A stretch of DNA of 51,811 nucleotides from Cenarchaeum sp. SB0675_bin_21. Its GTDB lineage: Archaea; Thermoproteota; Nitrososphaeria; Nitrososphaerales; Nitrosopumilaceae. This document shows, in pieces, positions 33,801-41,091 of this stretch. The DNA is taken from the NCBI GenBank assembly GCA_009843815.1, contig VYCS01000041.1, forward strand, positions 1 through 51,811. The letters run 5' to 3'. The notes below the pieces were generated by a model. The model was not told where the DNA came from, ran no database searches, and was given only the letters and a program-made list of their open reading frames with translations. A program made the position numbers and the translations under genes. Each line of letters begins with the position of its first letter. Positions within the stretch are counted from its first letter, which is position 1.

Positions 33801-34973
33801 CTATACGGTCTGAGGATCTTTTGTCTTAGATATGCGTTGCTCCAACGAGTCAGGCAGTGGCATCTCTAACAAATCCCCCATCCGTAATCGCTTCAAGCCT
33901 GCGGCCACATCTTTGGCCTGTTGTTCGTCACTAGTCAGACCCAGTATAGACATCAAGTAACCAGCTCCGGTCTTGCCAGACAGTTCTCCAAACACAATAG
34001 TACGCCTATTACCCACAACATTAGGCGGAATAGGCTCATATGCTGCCGGATTCCGCAATATGGCTGCCAAATGTGTTCCAGCCTTGTGTTTGTATGCGGA
34101 TGAGCCTACAATAGGTTTGGATTCGGGTATTGGAATCCCGGTATACAACTCTACATGTTTTGAGAGATCCCGTAGTTGGAATAGTTTAAAACGGTTAGGT
34201 GACTTGTAAAGTTTTGATATAACTACAGCAACTTCGGCCAAAGCTGGTATGCCAGTCCTCTCGCCAATACCATCTATTGTTGTATGTATCTGGGTAGCTC
34301 CAGCATCTATACCGGCCATGGCGTTAGCCAGTGCCAGACCCATATCGTTGTGCGTATGCACATCTAGTGGCGTATCAACAACATCGTGCACCATCCTGAC
34401 AAAGTTTGCCATCCCCGATGGTCGCATCACACCTACAGTGTCCGGTAGACTAATTCTGTCCACTCCAACATCCCGTATGGCTTTACACATATCTCGAACA
34501 AAGTTAGGATCCGCCCGGGAACCATCCTCTAGAGTGAATCGTATCTTTAAACCATGAGCCTTTGCATACTCTATGGTCTCTACAGCCCGTCTCATCGCCT
34601 CCTCGGGAGTTATGCGTAGTTTATCCTTCAGGTGCACTTCAGATATTCCCAAGTATGCAGCACACCATGTTGCACCACAATCTATTGACACATCGATATC
34701 TTCCTTTAAAGATCTTCCGTGCGCAACTATATCAGCCTGTAGGCCCAACTTTATTATCGTCTTTGTAGCTTCACGATGATCCGGTGAGACAACCGGCGAT
34801 ATCTCAATTTGATCCACTCCAAAGCTGTCCAGTTCCCAGGCTATCTGAATTCGCTGTTTGTTTGTGAATGAAACGCCAGGGTGTTGCTCGCCTTCTCGTA
34901 GCGTGGTATCCAAGACACGTACGTGCTCAGGTCCATCTCCATTGTATTGTTCAGCGTATACGTTGGGATTCAT
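33801..34973 (-). CDS. homocitrate synthase family (LeuA/LysS-like)
   Basis: A DRE-TIM metallolyase of the isopropylmalate/homocitrate synthase family: LDTTLREGEQHPGVSFT near the N-terminus, DVHTHNDMGLALANAMAGIDAGATQIHTTI and GIGERTGIPALAEV in the barrel, HKAGTHLAAILRNPAAYEPIPP in the latter half. That last run is characteristic of archaeal/Thermus LysS (homocitrate synthase) for alpha-aminoadipate lysine synthesis. It condenses acetyl-CoA with 2-oxoglutarate. 390 aa lacks the C-terminal allosteric domain of bacterial LeuA. ATG at 34973. Role in lysine rather than leucine is likely but not proven. Confidence 0.82.
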   Translation of the reverse strand: MNPNVYAEQYNGDGPEHVRVLDTTLREGEQHPGVSFTNKQRIQIAWELDSFGVDQIEISPVVSPDHREATKTIIKLGLQADIVAHGRSLKEDIDVSIDCGATWCAAYLGISEVHLKDKLRITPEEAMRRAVETIEYAKAHGLKIRFTLEDGSRADPNFVRDMCKAIRDVGVDRISLPDTVGVMRPSGMANFVRMVHDVVDTPLDVHTHNDMGLALANAMAGIDAGATQIHTTIDGIGERTGIPALAEVAVVISKLYKSPNRFKLFQLRDLSKHVELYTGIPIPESKPIVGSSAYKHKAGTHLAAILRNPAAYEPIPPNVVGNRRTIVFGELSGKTGAGYLMSILGLTSDEQQAKDVAAGLKRLRMGDLLEMPLPDSLEQRISKTKDPQTV

Positions 34974-35053
34974 GTATGGAAAAAAATAATTAAACTGTTT
35001 ATAAACTATGTGGATTTTACTAAACTATTTTGTTCAAAAAATTAACTAAAAAA

Positions 35054-35074
35054 TACTAAAAAAATTATTTAGTA
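35054..35074 (-). terminator. possible terminator hairpin
   Basis: TACTAAA (35054-35060) pairs with TTTAGTA (35068-35074), in an AT-rich stretch. On the minus strand it is followed by T-rich sequence. It lies between the frameshifted small gene and the homocitrate synthase start, and may end the former. Confidence 0.35.
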
Positions 35075-35087
35075 ATAAAAATAATCA

Positions 35088-35248
35088 TTAGACATACGGA
35101 AGATCTGTCATGTGCTCTTGAAACTTTTCTATATACTCACAAGCAGGTTTGTAATGTATAGCCATCCAAAGCCTATTGATTTTTTGTCAATTTTAGAGTG
35201 GCACCTAAACATAAAATCAGCTGTTTCAATTGGTTTTGGTAGAATCAT
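35088..35248 (-). pseudogene. frameshifted small gene (53 aa if repaired)
   Basis: Reading from the ATG ending at 35248 gives MILPKPIETADFMFRCHSKIDKK, then the frame breaks at a run of six A (35180-35185 on the plus strand as T). One added A joins it to INRLWMAIHYKPACEYIEKFQEH, ending at the TAA at 35088. The joined protein has a helical, DNA-binding-like look but no family I know. Either a true frameshift, a homopolymer sequencing error, or slippage. Confidence 0.5.
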
Positions 35249-35291
35249 ATAATACATTATAGATATGTGTTAAAAGATTTTCAGTGCAGCA

Positions 35292-38267
35292 TCACTCAGA
35301 TAAAACTGATGGACAGATATTCCTGTATGGACAAAACATACACACACTCTTACTAGGTTTGGCAGTAAAGTCTTCGGCGATTATACTCTTAGCGGCATCT
35401 TGTACTATCTCAAGGCCGCTTTGTAGTGACTGCTCATCTACCATATAGTCCCGAAATGTATCTTTTTCCAGATAGTAGAGTGAGACTTTGGTTGGCAATG
35501 AACCATACTTATCTTTGATAGCAGCTGCATAGATGTTGGTCTGTGGATGAGTTGTGATCTCTTTTTTTGATATTATACTTTTGCCAGTCTTGAAGTCCAC
35601 TACGATATAATTGCCGTCAGCATCAGTCTCAATCCTGTCTATTCTGCCCGTGTACGTTATTTTGTCTATTATAATCTTAAACTTAACTTCGGAGCCAATC
35701 AGTGTATTTTTAGAACTGTCATTCCAAGCGACATAACGGTCTATTATATCATCCAATGTACTATAGACATTCTCAAATGTTGGTCTGTCATGCATGTAAC
35801 GAACGGCATCCATCTTCTCTTTGACTTTAGTTTTAATCTTGGCGATATTAGGTTCACGTTTATCTAGTTGATCATTTGCCAGTTGCTCTATGGCGTCATG
35901 TATTATACTCCCTTTGGTCAGATGTATGGAGGGTTTTTGGGGTACCTTTAAGATTTCACGATACTTGAACTGCAGTGGACATTTTTGATATGGCTCTATA
36001 GTAGTGGCAGACAGGGTTAGGTTGTTGCCATAAACTAATCGACCCTTGGGTTGCGGAGGTAGACCCATCCTGGGCATGTTCACGTCTAAAAGCAGGCCAG
36101 GATCAAAACCATCATTGGTGCCGTTCTCTCTTAGATGTAACATTTCAGCCATATGTAGTACATTATGGATGGCCGCCCCCGGACGGGATTCACGTATGGC
36201 TTTACACGCATCTTCCTGAATGCGAAATATCTCTGCATCAAGTTCATCTTTGGGTGGCAGGCTGTTTTGTAGAGTTCCTACATGTTCTATCATATCGATA
36301 TACGGATTGCTCCGAAAAGAGACATCATCCAAGAATACAGACGGCAGTCTCTCTTTTTTGGCGTCCTTGGCTTGTTTAGGATACGTCAGGTATAGCATAT
36401 CTTTTGCCCTAGTCATTGCCACGTACAATAAATGCCGTTGCTCAAGCATGTACGCCTCTTCTAGGTCCCGTACTCGTCCTTTACCCTTCAATAATTCTTG
36501 TGGTATTTCAAATTCATCAGGTTTGTATTTGCCAGGTAGATTATCATCGTACAGGCCAGTCACAAAGACAACATCAAACTCTTTGCCCTTGCTCTTGTGT
36601 ATGGTCATGATATTTATCGCATCAGCAGTGTCCACATAGTCATGTTCTCCATCACCCGTAGAGTCATCAGCAAGATCCAGATACGCTATAAAGTCTGACA
36701 GTCCAATGTTATAGTGCTTGGTGTAATCTTCTGCTATATGATATAGTCTATTTAGTATGTTCACATTTCTGACAGAGTCCGCTGATTCAGTGTTGGCATT
36801 TTTTTTATAAACGTCTGTATACTCGATCATTATTTTGTATAACACCTCCAATACTGTTGCCGATTTTGCCTCATCTGCCAATCTGTGTAGTCGGGATCCA
36901 ATCTCTTGAATTTCGGCATCCTGGTCCGAACCCGAATAGTCCTCAAGTATAGAGAATACGCCATCGGTGGATTCATCTTTGTTGTAACGAGCTTTTGTAT
37001 TCAAGGCGCGAATATTATGTTCGTATATGCCATCAATCTTTAGTATGTGGGATATCTCAAGTCCGGATGTGTGTGGCGAGTTAGCTATTTTGAGTAGAGA
37101 TATTATTTGGGCAACCAATGTATTGTGTAGTATATTGCCAATACCCGCCAAAGTAGTGGGAATTCCATTATACCTAAGTGTCTCGGCAAATTTTTGACAT
37201 TGCAGATTGGTTCTGCACAGTATGGCTATACTTTTGGATGATACGTCTAGCCCTTTGATGGTATCTGCAACAAATTGATGCTCGGCCTCCTCGTTGAATG
37301 CGGCCACCACCATAACCGGCTCACCCTCGCCTTTTGTTACGTGCATATCTTTGAGTTTTGTTGCCGCATCTGCCTTCAACAGTTGAGTCGATACAGCAGA
37401 TATATTATCAGAACATCTGTAGTTTTGAGTCAGCATGACAGAGTTCTGGTTCTTGTATCTGTCAGTGAACTCTTCAAATATGCCACCAAAGGCTCCCTGA
37501 AAGCCCATTATGGATTGGTCTTCATCGCCTACAACTGTAATGTTGTCAGAGGTAGCAAGTAGACTTGCCAGCATAAACTGCGCATAGTTATTGTCCTGAA
37601 ACTCATCAACCAAGACGTATCGAAATTTTTCCCCATAGTATTTCAGCATTTGAGAGTCTTGTTCTAAATATTTGACTGTCATTACCACCATATCCTCATA
37701 ATCGATAAGATTCTTCTCTAGTTTGTATTTGTCATAAGCGCGATACACCTTTAGTAGTTCTTTGAGTTGTGGAGCATCGTTATCTTTGATATGCATCTCC
37801 AAGTCTTCATCAGATATCATCTCGCGTTTTGCCAAACGGATGGCATTTAGTATCTTTAAGCATGTCTTTTGGAGACTTCGGCTCAGATTTATTACGTCTT
37901 CATCAATATTCAGGCTCTCTATATTTCGATAACACCAAGCCAATCGGGCCATCTCACCAAATATTATAGTGTCATCGGATATGCTGGTTGTGATACTATT
38001 ACTTTTTAGTATCTCCAGGCAGAGAGCATGCATCGTGCCAACCCAAACGTCACCCACACCTTTTTCGTGTAGTCGCCGGCGCATCTCATCGGCGGCCTTG
38101 TCAGTAAACGTCATGCAGAGTATCGAATCCTGGGAAACACCCTGCTCCACTAGTGCGACCACCTTTCCAACTATTACACGTGTCTTTCCAGAGCCCGGGC
38201 CGGCCTTTACCTGTAGTGGTCCATACAGATGTGAGACTGCAACTCTTTGGGAATCATCAAGTTCCAT
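35292..38267 (-). CDS. UvrD/PcrA-type helicase fused to a RecB-like nuclease
   Basis: SF1A helicase with AGPGSGKT (residues 22-29), DEFQDNN, GDEDQSIMGFQGA, VMLTQNYRC, then VFVTGLYDDNLPG and LLYVAMTRA. The C-terminal 220 residues form a RecB-type nuclease: HDAIEQL, GRIDRIE, VVDFKTGKS, and a final four-Cys cluster (CPLQFKY, CMFCPYRNICP) that probably holds an iron-sulfur cluster, as in AddB and Cas4. So unwinding and end processing sit in one chain. I use the ATG at 38267 (MELDDSQRVA); the ORF opens 30 codons upstream. No RecC or partner gene nearby. Confidence 0.85.
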   Translation of the reverse strand: MELDDSQRVAVSHLYGPLQVKAGPGSGKTRVIVGKVVALVEQGVSQDSILCMTFTDKAADEMRRRLHEKGVGDVWVGTMHALCLEILKSNSITTSISDDTIIFGEMARLAWCYRNIESLNIDEDVINLSRSLQKTCLKILNAIRLAKREMISDEDLEMHIKDNDAPQLKELLKVYRAYDKYKLEKNLIDYEDMVVMTVKYLEQDSQMLKYYGEKFRYVLVDEFQDNNYAQFMLASLLATSDNITVVGDEDQSIMGFQGAFGGIFEEFTDRYKNQNSVMLTQNYRCSDNISAVSTQLLKADAATKLKDMHVTKGEGEPVMVVAAFNEEAEHQFVADTIKGLDVSSKSIAILCRTNLQCQKFAETLRYNGIPTTLAGIGNILHNTLVAQIISLLKIANSPHTSGLEISHILKIDGIYEHNIRALNTKARYNKDESTDGVFSILEDYSGSDQDAEIQEIGSRLHRLADEAKSATVLEVLYKIMIEYTDVYKKNANTESADSVRNVNILNRLYHIAEDYTKHYNIGLSDFIAYLDLADDSTGDGEHDYVDTADAINIMTIHKSKGKEFDVVFVTGLYDDNLPGKYKPDEFEIPQELLKGKGRVRDLEEAYMLEQRHLLYVAMTRAKDMLYLTYPKQAKDAKKERLPSVFLDDVSFRSNPYIDMIEHVGTLQNSLPPKDELDAEIFRIQEDACKAIRESRPGAAIHNVLHMAEMLHLRENGTNDGFDPGLLLDVNMPRMGLPPQPKGRLVYGNNLTLSATTIEPYQKCPLQFKYREILKVPQKPSIHLTKGSIIHDAIEQLANDQLDKREPNIAKIKTKVKEKMDAVRYMHDRPTFENVYSTLDDIIDRYVAWNDSSKNTLIGSEVKFKIIIDKITYTGRIDRIETDADGNYIVVDFKTGKSIISKKEITTHPQTNIYAAAIKDKYGSLPTKVSLYYLEKDTFRDYMVDEQSLQSGLEIVQDAAKSIIAEDFTAKPSKSVCMFCPYRNICPSVLSE

Positions 38268-38394
38268 CACATGGTGCTTAAAAAGACAGCATATTAAACA
38301 CGTCGATGTGTAGTGTAGTAGCATCAAGAGTGTAGATACTAATTTCTTTACAACCAATAGGTTTTTAAGGAAAGTATAATGCGATTAAGGCATA

Positions 38395-38559
38395 ATGAGT
38401 AGTAAAAAAAGTGCTCCGCTACCGGCATCAAGCGGCGGCTTGATGAGATTCTTTGAGGATGAGACTAAGGGGTTTAAGGTTGATCCGCTCATAGTGGTCT
38501 CCATTCCAGTAAGTTTGATTACGGTATCATGGATGATACACATATTCCTGGCGCCCTGA
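38395..38559 (+). CDS. secG: preprotein translocase subunit Sec61 beta
   Basis: The 54-aa protein has a short Ser/Pro/Lys-rich N-terminus, a GGLMRFFEDETKGFKVDP segment typical of archaeal Sec61 beta, and one C-terminal membrane helix (PLIVVSIPVSLITVSWMIHIFL). It is the small third subunit of the SecYEG translocon. It is too short for most gene callers. The DUF2070 gene starts six bases after its stop. A TATA-like box (GTTTTTAAGG, 38361-38370) lies about 29 bases upstream. Confidence 0.85.
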   Translation: MSSKKSAPLPASSGGLMRFFEDETKGFKVDPLIVVSIPVSLITVSWMIHIFLAP

Positions 38560-38565
38560 CCTAAG

Positions 38566-40293
38566 ATGCAAACATCAACTGACGATGTATCAAAGCTGCA
38601 AGGGCGTTACTCCCTTACTCTGCTGACTCCTTCATCAAGATACTTTTCACTCTGTCTATCCATAGGAATGGTAGGAGCGCTGGTAGTCATATCGACAGTA
38701 TGGTATATGAACCTGCAAGAATATTGGCGCATAGGTGCGGCGATTGGAGTACTGCTGGTAACACAGTATGTTGACTCTAGATTTATCAAAAACAAAGAGT
38801 ACTCAAAGGCGCTACACGCCTCGGCATTTGGATGTTGTGTTTGGATGTTATCTTTATTGATGGGAGTTGTGACATCAGCCATAACTGGAAAGGAGCTACA
38901 GTCTTTCTTTGTGGTGATGGGGATGTTGCTATTTGCTAGTTTTCGTATAGGGATATACACCACAGTGCTGGGATGCTCAATTGGTCGCGCGTGGGCCATC
39001 TGTCTGATACAGCCTCTGGCCATATTTGCTGTCATGATACCTCCAGACATGTGGGGGGCAGTATTGTCTGATCCCGCATCTTTAGGGTATGGTATTACAT
39101 ATTTGGGATGTGCCACGGCATGGTCGGTACTCACCGATCGCTCTGGGAGGCCTGACTTGAAGAGTACACATGTAATGGTGCAGGCATATGTAGCATCGCA
39201 GGGTGGTCGACAGCAAGACATAGAGAGCATGATGGAGGAGAGCTCAAACAAGTCAAGCGTGCGGACTACGCTTCTTCGGTTTGGTGGTACAGATGGGTTT
39301 GCGCTTGTATTTCCAGAGATACATCCAGGTCCATATCATCCCGTCGGAGGCAGCAACATCACCTACAAAATATACGAAAAGTTAAACTCACGAGCCATGG
39401 TCATGCATACGATATCAGATCATGCACTCAATCTACCATCCCAGTTTCAAGTAGACGCATACCTAAAGAGTCTTGACAGTATGCAGATACAAAATAGTGG
39501 AGACAGGTGCTCAGAGCCTGTTGTGATATACAAAGGCAAGACACGAGTGACAGGTATAGCTTTTGGGAAGAACCCCGTGTTGTTCATGTCCATGTCGCCA
39601 TACGGTATGGAAGATTTGCCCAGTATAATCAAGACTGAATCAGACAAGTATGCTCAGGCGATGGGATTTGGTCATGTCATGTTGGTGGATTGCCATAATG
39701 CCATGGGTCCTGTAATACCAGACAAAGAGTTGGAGAATATGTTAGATGCGGCTAGAGAGTGTCTAGAGCAGTTAGCAAAGAAAGAGCAGTATCCATTTGA
39801 GGTGGGCTATAGTAACGCAGATGATACGAAGGTTCAATCTGAAGATATGGGTATGGCAGGGTTGGGCATGGCATGTATAAGACTTAATGATGCACGGTAC
39901 TATATCGGATGGGCCGATGCAAACAATATGAATAATGGTACGCGGGAGAGGGTGGTTGCCGATTTTGCAAAGGCCAAACGCGACCTGTTGGAGGTGTGCA
40001 CATCGGATACGCACTTTGCACCAGTTAAGGCAAAGAACAGTCAGGGATACTATCAACTTGGTTTAATGGCCGGTGATGAGAAGGTATCAGGATGGTTTCT
40101 GGAGATGGCCAAAAAAACAGATAAGGATGTATCTGCTAAAAAGTTTGACATATTCAGCAGTGATACTGAACTGTTACTGATGGGCTCAAAGATATTTGAG
40201 TCATATTCAAAGGCCATGGACAAGTCCATGAATCTGGTAAAGATATTCATGATTGGATGTTCGGCACTGTTCCTGACTACTTTATTGATTTGA
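38566..40293 (+). CDS. DUF2070 membrane protein
   Basis: DUF2070 is an archaeal family of uncharacterised membrane proteins; this 575-aa chain fits it. Six or seven hydrophobic segments lie between residues 25 and 200. A long soluble domain from about 220 to 550 contains FPEIHPGPYHPVGGSNITYKI and VDCHNAMG, with a final membrane helix at the C-terminus (NLVKIFMIGCSALFLTTLLI). His-rich, metal-binding loops are suggestive of an enzyme active site on the outside or inside. It directly follows Sec61 beta, so it may be tied to export or envelope assembly. It overlaps by 17 bases, convergent, with the nuclease-like gene. Confidence 0.8.
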   Translation: MQTSTDDVSKLQGRYSLTLLTPSSRYFSLCLSIGMVGALVVISTVWYMNLQEYWRIGAAIGVLLVTQYVDSRFIKNKEYSKALHASAFGCCVWMLSLLMGVVTSAITGKELQSFFVVMGMLLFASFRIGIYTTVLGCSIGRAWAICLIQPLAIFAVMIPPDMWGAVLSDPASLGYGITYLGCATAWSVLTDRSGRPDLKSTHVMVQAYVASQGGRQQDIESMMEESSNKSSVRTTLLRFGGTDGFALVFPEIHPGPYHPVGGSNITYKIYEKLNSRAMVMHTISDHALNLPSQFQVDAYLKSLDSMQIQNSGDRCSEPVVIYKGKTRVTGIAFGKNPVLFMSMSPYGMEDLPSIIKTESDKYAQAMGFGHVMLVDCHNAMGPVIPDKELENMLDAARECLEQLAKKEQYPFEVGYSNADDTKVQSEDMGMAGLGMACIRLNDARYYIGWADANNMNNGTRERVVADFAKAKRDLLEVCTSDTHFAPVKAKNSQGYYQLGLMAGDEKVSGWFLEMAKKTDKDVSAKKFDIFSSDTELLLMGSKIFESYSKAMDKSMNLVKIFMIGCSALFLTTLLI

Positions 40294-40894
40294 TGTGTTC
40301 TATATTACCAAAGAAGTCTTCTGTGAATGATCTAAACTTCGATATCGGTATTATGGGAACATCATGCATGGTAAAGCGTTCTTGATGTATTGTAACTATG
40401 ACTGGTACGGCAGTCATTTTGTGAAGGGTGGTCCACTGTTCTGCCCGAAGGGTCTGTTTTGTTGCTACTGTATATGGCACATCTCGCCGCCAATGTTTAC
40501 AGTCTATCAGTAAGGCAGTGTTCATCTTTATGCCAACAACATCAATCTCTGAGCGTGGACTCTTCATCATGAGATTATATTGTACATCAAAACCCTCAGA
40601 TTCAAGTATACATCCGGTCAATCCCTCAAAGTCTCGCCAGTCAAGATATGTTGTCACATCACGGATGGATATTCCTCTCTGTATGAGAATTATTCCGGCC
40701 TCCAATCGGCTACCTGTATTGTATACATAATTACAATCATCGCATACATCTCCGACTCCCCGCTGATGCCACCACTCCATCATGTTGATGGCAGAGTTTG
40801 TGGATACTTTTGTTGTGTCTGCAAACTCTTCGGACGATATCTTGCCCGGTACAATTCCACCAAGGCTGGACAGTAAGTTTATGTCGGTTATCAT
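40277..40894 (-). CDS. PD-(D/E)XK nuclease-like protein (Mrr-like)
   Basis: The core is SEIDVVGIKMNTALLIDCKHWRR: an E-I-D strand, a short spacer and D-C-K, the PD-(D/E)XK layout as in Mrr-type restriction endonucleases. The N-terminal half has a winged-helix-like SSEEFADTTKVSTNSAINMMEWWHQRG. It may have a Cys pair (VCDDCNY). 205 aa. Possible roles: restriction, DNA repair or transcription control; not decided. It ends against DUF2070. Confidence 0.65.
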   Translation of the reverse strand: MITDINLLSSLGGIVPGKISSEEFADTTKVSTNSAINMMEWWHQRGVGDVCDDCNYVYNTGSRLEAGIILIQRGISIRDVTTYLDWRDFEGLTGCILESEGFDVQYNLMMKSPRSEIDVVGIKMNTALLIDCKHWRRDVPYTVATKQTLRAEQWTTLHKMTAVPVIVTIHQERFTMHDVPIIPISKFRSFTEDFFGNIEHIKSIK

Positions 40895-41062
40895 GTGTGT
40901 GACAGTATGATTTTGGGTTTTATATCATTGTGGCGTACATCTAGCCAGACTCTACAAATACAGGGTATCGCTCTTCCAAAGTCCAACTATCAATTGTACA
41001 ATTAAAAGTAGTTTAGATCATAATATAACTTAGGAGTACTCACCGCACAAGAACAATAAAAG

Positions 41063-41070
41063 TTTTATAG
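41063..41070 (+). promoter_or_regulatory. TATA-like box for the solute-binding protein gene
   Basis: TTTTATAG, centred about 25 bases before the ATG at 41092. Confidence 0.5.
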
Positions 41071-41091
41071 ATAGCATATATCATCGTACTC

